DNA of 64,000 nucleotides from OMPR01 sp965183835 (GCA_965183835.1 CBCYME010000004.1:1-64000), one strand, 5' to 3'. Counted from the stretch's first letter, positions 26,426 through 39,243 are shown. Numbers and translations are program-made. Notes: generated from the letters alone by a model not told the origin.

Positions 26426-27754
26426 GTGGCAAATAAGAAGAATACAGATCTGGAAACAGATGCCGATGCCAAGCTGGACGTGCCTGAAACTGATGTCTCG
26501 GATGCTGAAAATGTGGTGACGAGCGACGATCAGTCGGACCTTCCAAGTGACGCACAGGATACTGCGGAATCCGAGATCGTCGTTGACGGCAATAGCGATC
26601 AAGACGCAGTGCCTTCCGAAGCCGAAGCCGAAGCCGAAGCCGAAGCCGAAGCCGAAGCCGAAGCCGAAGCCGAAGCCGAAGATGTTGTCGAAGAGTCGAC
26701 ACCAGAGGTCGCACCTGTCGAAGAGAAAGTCATCGAACGCACAATCGAAAAACGTGGCGGCTTTATGCCTGCTTTGATTGGTGGCGTGGTTGCTGCGGCG
26801 ATTGGATTTATCGCAGGTCGGACCGATGTGGTGGATTCATTTTTGCCAGCGGGTCTGCAAGCGGGTGGAAATGGGACGGTTGTTCAAGAGCTGCAGGCCA
26901 AGCTTGCTGAGCAAGGCAAAAGCCTGGCTGACTTGCAAGGATCGGTCAGTGCCATTGTCGTGCCGGATGTGTCTGCGCTGAGCGCGGAAATTTCTGGCCT
27001 GTCGGGGCAAATTAAACCCGTGACCGGCGCGTTGGAAACCGTGGTGTCGCGCATGGATGCGCTTGACCAACAGGTTGCGCCGCTGGCCGCCAGACTTACC
27101 GAGCTTGAAGCGCGTCCAATCACCGAGGGCCTGTCAGATACGGCTGTTGCGGCGTATGAGGGTGAGCTTGAGAAACTGAAAGCAAGCTTGGCAACACAGC
27201 GTGCCGAAGTTGAAGCGATGATTGCTGAGGCCCGCGCGCTGGAAGCCAAAGCTGTTGCAGATGGGCAAGCGGCGACGAACCGTGCCAATGCTTCGCAGTT
27301 GCGCAACCAGCTGGACACTGGCGCACCTTACAATAGCGTAGTCGCAGCTTTGATTGCTGGTGGCGTAGACGTTCCCGATACCTTGTCGGCACTCGCAGCG
27401 GATGGGGTCGTGACAGTAACGGCTCTGCGCGAAGCGTTTCCAGCTGCGGCACGGTCTGCTCTGGCAGAGGCGCGTCAAGCCAGCAAAGGAACCGGACAGG
27501 GTTTGATGGCGTTCTTGCACCGCCAGACGGGTGCCCGATCCACGGAACCCCGCGAAGGGACAGATGCGGATGCGGTGCTTTCCCGCGCCGAAGCTGCACT
27601 GGTCGCTGGCGATCTGGATAAAACACTCGAAGAAATTTCCGCGCTGCCTGAAACGGCGCAGGGGGCATTGGCTGATTGGGTCAGCGTAGCCCGTACCCGG
27701 CAAGCGGCCCTTGCAGCCGCAGATGCGCTTGCCCAAAGCCTGAACTCGAACTGA
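26426..27754 (+). CDS. Alphaproteobacterial mitofilin (Mic60) homologue
   Basis: 442 aa from a GTG start with AAAGGGG upstream (no ATG fits after hemD). Layout: an acidic, low-complexity N-terminus with a run of ten Glu-Ala pairs (residues about 65-85), one membrane helix about 112-132 (PALIGGVVAAAIGFIAG), a long coiled coil about 147-300, then a C-terminal helical mitofilin-like region with SALPETAQGALADW. Mic60-type proteins shape inner-membrane folds, and this hemD-hemY position is that described for alphaproteobacterial Mic60. The overlap with the hemD end means the ATG at 26348 is not the start. Confidence 0.8.
   Translation: MANKKNTDLETDADAKLDVPETDVSDAENVVTSDDQSDLPSDAQDTAESEIVVDGNSDQDAVPSEAEAEAEAEAEAEAEAEAEAEDVVEESTPEVAPVEEKVIERTIEKRGGFMPALIGGVVAAAIGFIAGRTDVVDSFLPAGLQAGGNGTVVQELQAKLAEQGKSLADLQGSVSAIVVPDVSALSAEISGLSGQIKPVTGALETVVSRMDALDQQVAPLAARLTELEARPITEGLSDTAVAAYEGELEKLKASLATQRAEVEAMIAEARALEAKAVADGQAATNRANASQLRNQLDTGAPYNSVVAALIAGGVDVPDTLSALAADGVVTVTALREAFPAAARSALAEARQASKGTGQGLMAFLHRQTGARSTEPREGTDADAVLSRAEAALVAGDLDKTLEEISALPETAQGALADWVSVARTRQAALAAADALAQSLNSN
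26618..26680 (+). repeat. (GAAGCC)10 microsatellite inside the mitofilin gene
   Basis: Ten perfect copies of the hexamer GAAGCC (26618-26677) plus a final GAA, encoding Glu-Ala pairs. The identical codons show that the array is recent or kept homogeneous by slippage. Because the unit is 6 nt, changes in copy number keep the frame. Confidence 0.95.
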
Positions 27755-27764
27755 AGGACCTGCC

Positions 27765-29270
27765 ATGCTGTGGTCACTGCTTAAGATCCTTGTATTTGTT
27801 GCAATCGTAGGCCTTTTGGCTCTTGGTGCCGGCTTCCTGATGGAGGCCAGCGGCGGGGTTCAGATTGCTGTCGCGGGAACGGAATATACGCTTGGTCCGC
27901 TTCAATCCGTGATTGGCTTTTTGGTGCTGGTCGGCTCTGTCTGGTTGTTCTTCAAACTGCTGCGCCTGCTGATTGCGACGCTGAAATTCCTGAATGGGGA
28001 TGAAACGGCGCTGTCGCGGTATTTTGACCGTGGTCGCGAACAGCGTGGGTATCAGGCCCTGTCTGACGGTTTGATGGCGCTTGCCTCTGGCGAAGGGCGC
28101 GTTGCAATGACCAAGGCGCAAAAAGCTGAAAAGCTTCTTCAAAATCCGGACCTGACGACGTTGTTGGTGGCGCAGGCTGCTGAAATGACGGGCGATACCC
28201 GCAAGGCGGCGGATGCGTACAAAAAGCTGGTCAGCAATAATGCGACCCGCTTTGTTGGTGTGCGTGGGATTATGAAGCAAAAGCTGGCAGACGGTGACGA
28301 TGAAACGGCGCTGAAACTGGCGGAAAAAGCACTGGCGATCAAACCCCGTCATGAAGAGGTTCAAGACGTGTTGCTGGGCTTGCAGACCAAATCGCAAGAC
28401 TGGTCTGGTGCGCGGTCCACTTTGACAGCCAAACTGAAATCCGGCAGTTTGCCGCGTGACGTTTACAAACGGCGTGATGCTGTTCTGGCCCTGTCTGCGG
28501 CCAAAGATATCCTGAACGAAGACGGTTCGATCGAGCAGCAAGAACGCGCGATTGAAGCCAACAAGCTGTCACCGGATCTGGTTCCAGCCGCAGCTATGGC
28601 TGCACGCGCCTACATCGCCAAGGGGCAAGCCCGCAGTGCCACGCGCCTGATCAAAAAGGCTTGGGATGTTGCACCGCACCCTGATCTTGCACATGCATTT
28701 GCTGAAATTGAACCCAACGAGACGCCACAGGCCCGGATCAAACGGTTCGCTGCTTTGGTGCGGTCGCACCCTCAGCACGCGGAAACGCGTTTGATGATGG
28801 CCGAGCTTAACATCGTGGCCGAGGATTTCCCTGAAGCCCGCCGTTCGCTGGGTGATCTGGTAGAAAAGAATGGCGATGCTCGTGCCTTTACTTTGATGGC
28901 TGCCATCGAGCGCGGCGAAGGGTCATCAGATGCAGTGGTGCAGGGGTGGCTGGCCAAAGCGCTGACAGCGCCGCGTGGGCCGCAGTGGGTGTGCGACAAT
29001 TGTCATCACATCCATGCCGAATGGGCGCCAGTTTGCGAAAACTGTGGCACATTCGATCGCCTCAGCTGGAGCACGCCGAACACGCCTGAGATGTCGTCGG
29101 CCACAGGGGCGCATATGTTGCCGCTGATTTTGGGCGCAATCGAAGATAAATCGCAGGACGCGCCACTCGACGTGCCAGAAGAGGCCGAAGTCTTAGACGC
29201 CGAAGTGGTCGCTGACGATGCAGTGCGGACGGAAATAGAAGAGCCTGCTGCCGAAGACGCACGCAAATAA
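27765..29270 (+). CDS. hemY: HemY-type tetratricopeptide membrane protein
   Basis: 501 aa. Two N-terminal membrane helices (residues 4-24 and about 45-65) with the HemY_N signature, then tetratricopeptide-like helices to about residue 400. After them comes a four-cysteine zinc ribbon, Cys410-Cys413 and Cys424-Cys427, in the CDNCHH...CENCG pattern, and an acidic tail. The family accompanies heme genes (hemD, hemX) but is not itself a heme-synthesis enzyme. It starts 10 nt after the mitofilin stop, in the same transcript. Confidence 0.86.
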   Translation: MLWSLLKILVFVAIVGLLALGAGFLMEASGGVQIAVAGTEYTLGPLQSVIGFLVLVGSVWLFFKLLRLLIATLKFLNGDETALSRYFDRGREQRGYQALSDGLMALASGEGRVAMTKAQKAEKLLQNPDLTTLLVAQAAEMTGDTRKAADAYKKLVSNNATRFVGVRGIMKQKLADGDDETALKLAEKALAIKPRHEEVQDVLLGLQTKSQDWSGARSTLTAKLKSGSLPRDVYKRRDAVLALSAAKDILNEDGSIEQQERAIEANKLSPDLVPAAAMAARAYIAKGQARSATRLIKKAWDVAPHPDLAHAFAEIEPNETPQARIKRFAALVRSHPQHAETRLMMAELNIVAEDFPEARRSLGDLVEKNGDARAFTLMAAIERGEGSSDAVVQGWLAKALTAPRGPQWVCDNCHHIHAEWAPVCENCGTFDRLSWSTPNTPEMSSATGAHMLPLILGAIEDKSQDAPLDVPEEAEVLDAEVVADDAVRTEIEEPAAEDARK

Positions 29271-29277
29271 AAACCCT

Positions 29278-29310
29278 CAGCTGCCGCGTGTTTTTAACCT
29301 GCGGCAGCTG
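29278..29310. terminator. Bidirectional hairpin between hemY and the XRE-cupin gene
   Basis: CAGCTGCCGC (29278-29287) pairs perfectly with GCGGCAGCTG (29301-29310). Read on the minus strand it is followed by GGGTTTTTATTT, so it serves the XRE-cupin gene best; on the plus strand only TTTT at 29316 follows. Confidence 0.6.
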
Positions 29311-29358
29311 CTACGTTTTGCCTGTAGTGACGGGGCCTGAGCGATGTCGGTCTTTGGA

Positions 29359-29967
29359 TCAGCCTGGTTTCCAGCACACCACAAGAATACGCGCATTTTC
29401 CGGGCTGGCTGACACATAAAGATGTTCCAGCGCGGAATCAAAATACAAGCTGTCCCCCGGGTTCAGCCGCACAGGGTCGCGCCCCTTGATGCACACATCC
29501 AAAACACCGCTGAGCAGATACAGGAACTCTTCGCCGGGGTGGGTGACATATTCGCGAAAATCTTTGATCTCGTGCGCTTTGATTTCACCCGTCATTGGCA
29601 CCATGTGTTTGCCGGTCATTTCTGTTGCCAGCATCTCGTACACATAGGATTCGGTTTCGTGAATGTTGGCCTTGCTTGATTGGGTCAGGGTTGCGCTGCC
29701 TGCTTTGAACCCTTGTGTGTTGGGGGCGAAGAGATCCCCCACGTCCATGCCAAGCCCCTGCGCCAGTCGCATGAACCGATCATACGTCAGCGAAATTGCC
29801 CCACGTTCCATCTTGGAAATCGTGGAAACGGCAAGCCCGGTTCGATCCGCAAGGTCTTGCAACTTCCAGCCACGGGCTTTGCGGATGTCCCGGACGCGTG
29901 CGCCCAGATCAGCCTGTGTCGTGGTCGCCGAGGGGGCAAGGTCGGGGGATAGCTTTTCTGTCTTCAT
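29359..29967 (-). CDS. XRE-family regulator with C-terminal cupin domain
   Basis: 202 aa. Helix-turn-helix of the XRE type at about residues 20-75 (ARVRDIRKARGWKLQDLADR, VSTISKMERG), then a linker and a cupin sensor domain (HPGEEFLYLLSGVLDV, LNPGDSLYFDSALEHL). Such proteins usually repress or activate an adjacent amine or amino-acid oxidation gene in response to its substrate. It diverges from the FAD oxidoreductase gene with two repeats between them. The start at 29967 is used because the longer frame would run through those repeats. Confidence 0.87.
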   Translation of the reverse strand: MKTEKLSPDLAPSATTTQADLGARVRDIRKARGWKLQDLADRTGLAVSTISKMERGAISLTYDRFMRLAQGLGMDVGDLFAPNTQGFKAGSATLTQSSKANIHETESYVYEMLATEMTGKHMVPMTGEIKAHEIKDFREYVTHPGEEFLYLLSGVLDVCIKGRDPVRLNPGDSLYFDSALEHLYVSASPENARILVVCWKPG

Positions 29968-30006
29968 TTTCCGATACGAAAACGCCTCTTTTTTCCGATA
30001 CGAAAA
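29967..30006. promoter_or_regulatory. Two direct copies of a 16-bp operator-like sequence
   Basis: TTTTCCGATACGAAAA occurs at 29967-29982 and again at 29991-30006, starts 24 bp apart. Each copy is partly symmetric (TTTTC and GAAAA arms). They lie between the divergent regulator and the FAD gene, the first touching the regulator start codon, which suits autoregulation plus control of the enzyme. Binding is inferred. Confidence 0.7.
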
Positions 30007-30071
30007 TTTGCTACCACCTGAGGCGTTCGAAATCAACGAACACAGATCATTTGGTGCGATAAGGTGGAAGA

Positions 30072-31208
30072 ATGACAAAGGTATATGAGTATGCCGTTAT
30101 CGGCGCGGGCATTGCTGGGGCCTCTGTTGCGGCGGAACTGGCTGGGGATGCGTCTGTGGTCTTGGTCGAAATGGAATCCCAGCCCGGATATCACACCACA
30201 GGTCGGTCAGCTGCGATGTTTGCGCCGGGCTATGGGCCGCAGCCGGTGCGTGCGCTGACACGGGCCTCGGCCGATTTCTTTAACGCTCCGCCTGAGGGGT
30301 TTTGTGATGTCGATCTGCTATCGCCGCGTGATGTCGTCATGGTGGCACGGCCGGATCAAACGGATGCACTTGATAGCTTGATTGATGAACTGGCGTCTGA
30401 GACGGCTGTGGAACGCATTGATGCGCAAGACCTGAGGGATCGTCACCCCTTGTTCCGCGCAGGTTATGCTGAGGCCGGGATGCTGGATCGTGGTGGCAGC
30501 GAGATTGACGTCAATGCCCTGCATCAGGGGTATCTGAACCAGTTCCGTCAGCGAGACGGAGTATTGCGAACCAAGTCCGAAATTTCTGAAATGACCTTTG
30601 ACGGAGAGGTATGGCACCTTACTGCAGGTGCAGAGGTAATTCGCGCGTCCAAAATCATCAACGCGGCGGGGGCCTGGGCGGACGAGGTCGGACATAAAGC
30701 AGGGGCAGAGAAGATTGGCCTTGTTCCCATGCGACGTACAGCGCTGACCGTCGAAGCCCCCGAAGGTGTGAACATCGACGCCTTACCTCTTGTCGTTGAT
30801 ATCGACGAAGAGTTTTACATGAAACCTGAGTCCGGGCGGTTGCTTATCTCACCAGCGAACGAGGATCCCATGAATCCTTGTGATGCACAGCCAGAAGAGT
30901 TGGATATCGCCTTTTGTATTGATCGTATTGAACGGGCCTTTGACATTCAGGTCCGGCGTGTCACAACAAAATGGGCGGGCTTGCGCAGTTTTGTGCCGGA
31001 CAAGTCACCTGTGGTTGGGTTCTCAGCGAAAGCCCCCCAATTCTTTTGGCTAGCGGGGCAGGGGGGCTATGGCATCCAAACAGCCCCTGCCTTGGCACGC
31101 TGCGCGGCGGCATTGGTGAGTGGTCAACCCGTTCCACAGGACATCATCAAGGAAGGCTTAGACCTAAACTCTCTATCGCCAGAACGCCTAATCGGCTCCA
31201 CCGTATAG
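30072..31208 (+). CDS. FAD-dependent amino-acid dehydrogenase/oxidase (DAO family)
   Basis: 378 aa. The N-terminal FAD fold is VIGAGIAGASVAAEL and the C-terminal FAD contact is WLAGQGGYGIQTAPA. Between them KIINAAGAWADEVG is typical of the DAO superfamily. The best match in memory is D-arginine dehydrogenase-like or D-amino-acid dehydrogenase proteins; the substrate is not certain. It acts in the cytoplasm or at the inner membrane face and passes electrons on. Regulation is probably through the divergent XRE-cupin protein and its two repeats. Confidence 0.82.
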   Translation: MTKVYEYAVIGAGIAGASVAAELAGDASVVLVEMESQPGYHTTGRSAAMFAPGYGPQPVRALTRASADFFNAPPEGFCDVDLLSPRDVVMVARPDQTDALDSLIDELASETAVERIDAQDLRDRHPLFRAGYAEAGMLDRGGSEIDVNALHQGYLNQFRQRDGVLRTKSEISEMTFDGEVWHLTAGAEVIRASKIINAAGAWADEVGHKAGAEKIGLVPMRRTALTVEAPEGVNIDALPLVVDIDEEFYMKPESGRLLISPANEDPMNPCDAQPEELDIAFCIDRIERAFDIQVRRVTTKWAGLRSFVPDKSPVVGFSAKAPQFFWLAGQGGYGIQTAPALARCAAALVSGQPVPQDIIKEGLDLNSLSPERLIGSTV

Positions 31209-31428
31209 AAGCTGGCAATTAGATTCCTGCTTCGGCCCCTAAAGGCAATAGGGTTTGGCAAAAGACTCTGGCGACGGGTTGGGGGAGAATCCTGTTTGCT
31301 TGGAGCGCAATATGAATCGCCGGGCGCTGCCTCGGTGGCCTTTTGGAGTGTTCAGGCGGGCGACTCGTCGGGTCTTTAGTGTCTGTTGATGCTTGTGGGT
31401 CTAGATGTGGTGTTTGTGTTTTTGCGGC

Positions 31429-31523
31429 AGGTGTTTGTGTTGATTGATTTGAGTTTGGATTGTTGATGTATGGTGTTGTGGGTTTGGTTTTGTTGTTTGT
31501 AGGTTGTTGATATTGTTAGTTTT
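31429..31523 (+). other. C-free G/T-rich tract upstream of the rrn promoter
   Basis: Ninety-five consecutive bases contain no C and few A, being made of TTG, TGTTT and GGTTT-like runs. The neighbouring genes are of normal composition. It ends about 44 bp before the -35 of the rrn promoter candidate. Confidence 0.9.
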
Positions 31524-31566
31524 CTGATCTTTTCTGTAGTTTTTGTGAATTTTGTGTATTTTAGGG

Positions 31567-31595
31567 TTGCGGGTATTTGGTGTTAGGACTAGAAC
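31567..31595 (+). promoter_or_regulatory. Candidate rrn promoter
   Basis: TTGCGG (31567-31572) and TAGAAC (31590-31595) are separated by 17 bp and followed by CCCCCTTCACC, about 440 bp before the 16S. A TAGAAC-CCCC start region of this kind is what I recall from Rhodobacteraceae rrn leaders. A second promoter nearer to the 16S cannot be excluded. Confidence 0.5.
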
Positions 31596-31791
31596 CCCCT
31601 TCACCGGCGGCGCTGAGGCGCTACTGAGACACACCGGACGGGACGGCGGGAACGCGGAACGGTTCGGGAAACACGGCGGAGAGACGTCGCAGAATTTGGG
31701 ATATTGGCAAGCGGGCGCGCTGAGGAGATTGGCGCATCTGTTGGTTTTTGTCTCTGGGGCTTAGGTTCCAACGTTGTTTGAAAATTGAATA

Positions 31792-31819
31792 TCTGAAGAG
31801 ATATGTGGGCGGTTTGGTC
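31792..31819 (+). other. Left arm of the 16S rRNA processing stem (partner 33587-33614)
   Basis: The 28 nt here are complementary, with a few G-U pairs and mismatches, to 33587-33614 after the 16S gene. In the transcript the two arms bring the 16S ends together for RNase III. Confidence 0.8.
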
Positions 31820-32038
31820 TATTTCGATGGATCAGCCTCTTCATATCAACGCCGGTAGGTAAGCACTTTCGAGTGTGATCCGATGACCGGTGTCAGCTTC
31901 ACTGTTTGGACGGTTTCTTGTTATCTTTGGATAACCTGAAGCACAACAAACAGAAAAGACGCATGATGGTTTCAGTAAGGCCATTCATGTGGATGTGCAG
32001 AGGTTCGAACGTCAAGGACATGGTCGCAAGACCATTTC

Positions 32039-33509
<1,471 letters not shown>

Positions 33510-33586
33510 GTTCCTAGTCAGCATGAACTTGTTCATACTCGTGGAACACTTAGCAACGGTCAGTATACAAAACTGACCAAACATCG

Positions 33587-33614
33587 GACCAGGCCGTCCT
33601 CATATCTCTTCAGA
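33587..33614 (+). other. Right arm of the 16S rRNA processing stem (partner 31792-31819)
   Basis: Complementary to 31792-31819; the outer 14 bp (ending TATCTCTTCAGA) are perfect. See that entry. Confidence 0.8.
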
Positions 33615-33741
33615 CAACCGCGGCAGCGGCCGTTATCGGCAGCTGTTCGGTGACATAACCACTGAGTGCTGCTCTCGGGTATTGCTTTGCAATATCCTGT
33701 CGCACACCGATTTAGTTTTTGAGGTTCAAAAACATAAATCT

Positions 33742-33818
<77 letters not shown>

Positions 33819-33931
33819 TCGTCTCTTTTTTGCTTGCAAAAAAGATGGCGAACAACAGTGCCTCGTAGAGGAAAGCGACAGTGCCTTGCGCAGCAAGGTC
33901 ACGACAGCGGTTCTCTGGATCGCACCATGAT

Positions 33932-34007
33932 GGGGCCTTAGCTCAGATGGGAGAGCGCCTGATTTGCATTCAGGAGGTCAGGAGTTCGATCCTCCTAGGC
34001 TCCACCA
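33932..34007 (+). tRNA. tRNA-Ala (TGC anticodon)
   Basis: 76 nt with an encoded CCA. The acceptor arms are GGGGCCT and AGGCTCC, the G3-T70 wobble pair that marks alanine tRNA being visible; the anticodon loop TTTGCAT carries TGC. It is second in the spacer after tRNA-Ile. Confidence 0.97.
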
Positions 34008-34426
34008 ACACCTTCGAAGAACACATCTTCAAGCATTCGTCGTGAATGTTTAAACGTCTGTTCTTCAGACGAATTGACATCGTATAGAGAGAAAATATCA
34101 ACACTGTTGATCCTGCCGAGTGTGGCATGCGATCTCAGTTTGGTGTCTGAGCCTTCGGGTTTAGACAAGCATATGACATAGGTTGTTTCCTCGACCTCTC
34201 ATGTGTTTGCCAGCTGAAAAAGACAGAGTTGTCCAAGTCAAGTATACTAACCCGAGCAATCGAGTTGATCCCCTGCACGGGTGGTCGACCATGAATGGTT
34301 GCTCATTGTTCCTGTCCAAGTGGCAGGAGCGGGAAAATGTATGTTTTTGGTTCAGAAAGATAAGCTACAGTTTCTTACCAGCTTCTGTAGTCGATTGACG
34401 CAAGTCTTTCTTTTTCTGGATCAAAT
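34008..34426 (+). other. Spacer between tRNA-Ala and 23S rRNA
   Basis: About 420 nt of transcribed spacer with no protein or RNA gene recognised. Its end (34416-34426) forms, with the first bases of the 23S, the left arm of the 23S processing stem. Confidence 0.7.
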
Positions 34427-37253
<2,827 letters not shown>

Positions 37254-37379
37254 TGATCCAGTAAAAGCAAGACTTTTACGGACAAACAAAAGCATACATC
37301 ACACTAAATACATGACAAACAGACAACGTTGATATTTTCCCTGCGATACAACAATCGCAGGACAGAGGTATTTATTCGG

Positions 37380-37495
37380 TTTGGTGGCCATAGCACAAGT
37401 GAAACACCCGGTCCCATCCCGAACCCGGAAGTTAAGCACTGTCGCGCCGATGGTACTGCGTCTTAAGACGTGGGAGAGTAGGTCACCGCCAAACC
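37380..37495 (+). rRNA. rrf: 5S ribosomal RNA
   Basis: About 116 nt. The terminal stem TTTGGTGGCC/GGTCACCGCCAAA is visible, with CCCATCCCGAACCCGGAAGT in loop B/C. It follows the 23S by about 125 nt. Confidence 0.95.
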
Positions 37496-37587
37496 TAATA
37501 AATACCTCAAATTCTCTAACGATCACAAACAATAAGACTCCAATCAAAACACCGCTTGGAGGCGCAGAGCACAAACGCTCAAAATGG

Positions 37588-37664
<77 letters not shown>

Positions 37665-37670
37665 ATAAAC

Positions 37671-37694
37671 AAGCCGCCATAGGGCGGCTTTTTG
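37671..37694 (+). terminator. Terminator of the rrn operon
   Basis: AAGCCGCC (37671-37678) pairs with GGGCGGCTT around ATA, followed by TTT. It lies 6 nt after the tRNA-fMet. Confidence 0.85.
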
Positions 37695-37991
37695 CGTTTA
37701 TACCCTATGCCATTGTCGTAAAGCCCGGAATTTGGGTTGCTCTCCAGATAGATGGAAGGCGGCTTCGAATTTTTGGGGCTCAATTTGCGGGACTTGGACA
37801 CTGAGACCATTGAGACACCGCCCCTGCGCTTGACTGGAGCTAGGATGAATGTCAGGGAGCCAAAAACAACCTGAAGGATAATTTGGTGAATTTTTTCAAA
37901 ACGCTATTAGGACTAAGCATTGCATTGTTAATCGCCGCGTGCGCACCGGTCAAAGGACCTGCTAAAGACGGAGTTACGGCAGGTTTCAAGG

Positions 37992-38029
37992 GGCCAGCCA
38001 GAATTTTGTAAGGCCAGCCAGAATTTTGT
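37992..38029 (+). repeat. 18-bp tandem direct repeat
   Basis: GGCCAGCCAGAATTTTGT occurs at 37992-38009 and 38012-38029, 2 bp apart. It adds the stop that ends the lipoprotein start. The doubled sequence may be the end of another mobile element; I could not identify it. Confidence 0.85.
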
Positions 38030-38039
38030 GGCAGGCATG

Positions 38040-38268
38040 CAGCCGAGCAACGTTAAGGTCACTCGGGGAGAGAAACGTCTACCGGCAGCCTGCAAAGTGC
38101 ACGTCTTCAATGATCATATGACCATCGTGAGACACGGCGTCGTTCCAGCGCGCCACATATTACCACCACAAATCGACTGGAGCCAAAGTGAATTAATGCC
38201 TGCGTATGGGAGCCAGTAAAGCATGCTGTCAACGCCACTTTGACGTGTTCTTTCGAAGATGAAACGAA
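38040..38268 (+). repeat. Mosaic direct duplication, copy 1 (copy 2 at 38704-38879)
   Basis: The first 59 nt and the last 46 nt are identical to 38704-38762 and 38834-38879; the 124 nt between, in copy 1, replace 71 nt in copy 2 and look like the same sequence with several short insertions. Copy 1 joins the IS3 fragment at its end, and copy 2 starts exactly at the IS3 right end. Confidence 0.85.
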
Positions 38269-38703
38269 CCGCCGTCGGCTTCGTGTATGTTGCGTTCATC
38301 ATTGATGTCTTCGCGCGCTACATCGTTGGCTGGAAGGTCTCTTCCTCTAAGCCCAGATGGTGCATTGTGCTTTGGATCAAGCGTTGGCGGCGCGCAGCGT
38401 AGCGACAGAGGCGTTCAATATCTGTCGATCAAGTCAAAGCGACCTCGAGGAAGCTAAAGATCGATCCGGTCGGCAGCGTTACGGCTATGTTGGCCGAGAC
38501 AATCAACGGTCTCTACAAGGCTGAGGTCATCGAGCACGAGGGCCCGTGGCAAGGCAAAAAAGACGTCGAATTGGCAACGCTCGATTGTCCATTGGCACGC
38601 CGTTTTGGCATGCATCGCCCCAGCCAGAAAGGAGCTACTATGACAGTCTAAACGCCAAGCAGAATAGGAACTAAACTGTCTCCGGTAAACCCGGTCTGGT
38701 TCA
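38269..38703 (+). pseudogene. IS3-family (IS51 group-like) transposase remnant with right inverted end
   Basis: Broken pieces of an IS3 orfB integrase core are read on the plus strand: FVYVAFIIDVFARYIVGWKV near 38280, then, after a deletion and a stop, AETINGLYKAEVIEHEGPW and DVELATLD, ending MTV-stop near 38650, a common IS3 tail. The catalytic DDE residues are mostly lost. CTCCGGTAAACCCGGTCTGG followed by TTCA at the end (38665-38703) resembles IS3-family terminal repeats. No left end is found. Non-functional. Confidence 0.75.
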
Positions 38704-38879
38704 CAGCCGAGCAACGTTAAGGTCACTCGGGGAGAGAAACGTCTACCGGCAGCCTGCAAAGTCACGTCTTCAAAATATGAAACGGCGTCGTTCCAGGCGC
38801 CGGCCAAAGTGAATTTGCCTGCGTACAGTAAAGATGCTGTCAACGCCACTTTGACGTGTTCTTTCGAAGATGAAACGAA
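38704..38879 (+). repeat. Mosaic direct duplication, copy 2
   Basis: In-frame part of the lipoprotein gene; it begins immediately after the IS3 right end. See copy 1 at 38040-38268. Confidence 0.85.
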
Positions 38880-39243
38880 ATCTGTGACCTTTGAACCTAA
38901 GAATTTGTCGGCAGCAGCGCGGACAGGGTCAGCGATTGGTGTTACCTTGTTGTGCCCAATTTGTGGACTCGGTGTCGCAGCGGCAAATGCCGGTACAGAC
39001 AAGCAAAATGATATTTATGGGTTCACTGACCTGAAGCTGGAATTCTAAATCTAAAAGATCCGTAAAAGATTAGGAAGAAGGCAGGCTTTGCTTGCCGGAT
39101 CCTGATCTTTGCGTGTTTGGGGATAAAAATACTGATCCGCTACGATTAAAACGGGGGTCAGGTCACGAAAAGTTTTGCGCGCCCTCTTTGAGACTTCGCC
39201 GTACCCTATGGGCAGATTCAATGCCAAGAGTACGGAACCCCCC

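Larger units (their letters stand above)
31209..32038 (+). other. Leader and promoter region of the rrn operon (no protein gene)
   Basis: Some 830 bp without a credible coding frame. It holds a C-free, G/T-rich tract (31429-31523), a promoter candidate (31567-31595), an antiterminator boxA-like stretch near 31771-31785 and the left arm of the 16S processing stem (31792-31819). The open frames here are short and compositionally forced by the G/T tract. Confidence 0.75.
37886..39048 (+). pseudogene. Lipoprotein gene broken by duplication and an IS3 remnant
   Basis: A GTG at 37886 with AAGGA upstream opens a lipoprotein start (NFFKTLLGLSIALLIAAC, lipobox IAAC) that stops after 41 residues at TAA 38009-38011. 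The rest of the protein reappears in frame from 38689 to the stop at 39046-39048 (SQPSNVKVTRGEKR, then LTCSFEDETKSVTFEP, ending GFTDLKLEF) but has no start of its own. The gap holds a partial copy of that region (38040-38268) and an IS3-family fragment. The intact gene would have encoded about 160-170 residues. Function unknown; not expressed as a full protein here. Confidence 0.72.

Noticed and set aside
31401..31634. 77-codon minus-strand frame rich in His, Asn and Gln before the rrn operon
   Set aside because: Its composition is simply the complement of the C-free tract.
38454..39002. 182-codon minus-strand frame across the IS3 remnant and lipoprotein copy 2
   Set aside because: Runs antisense to two recognisable coding remnants; no known similarity.
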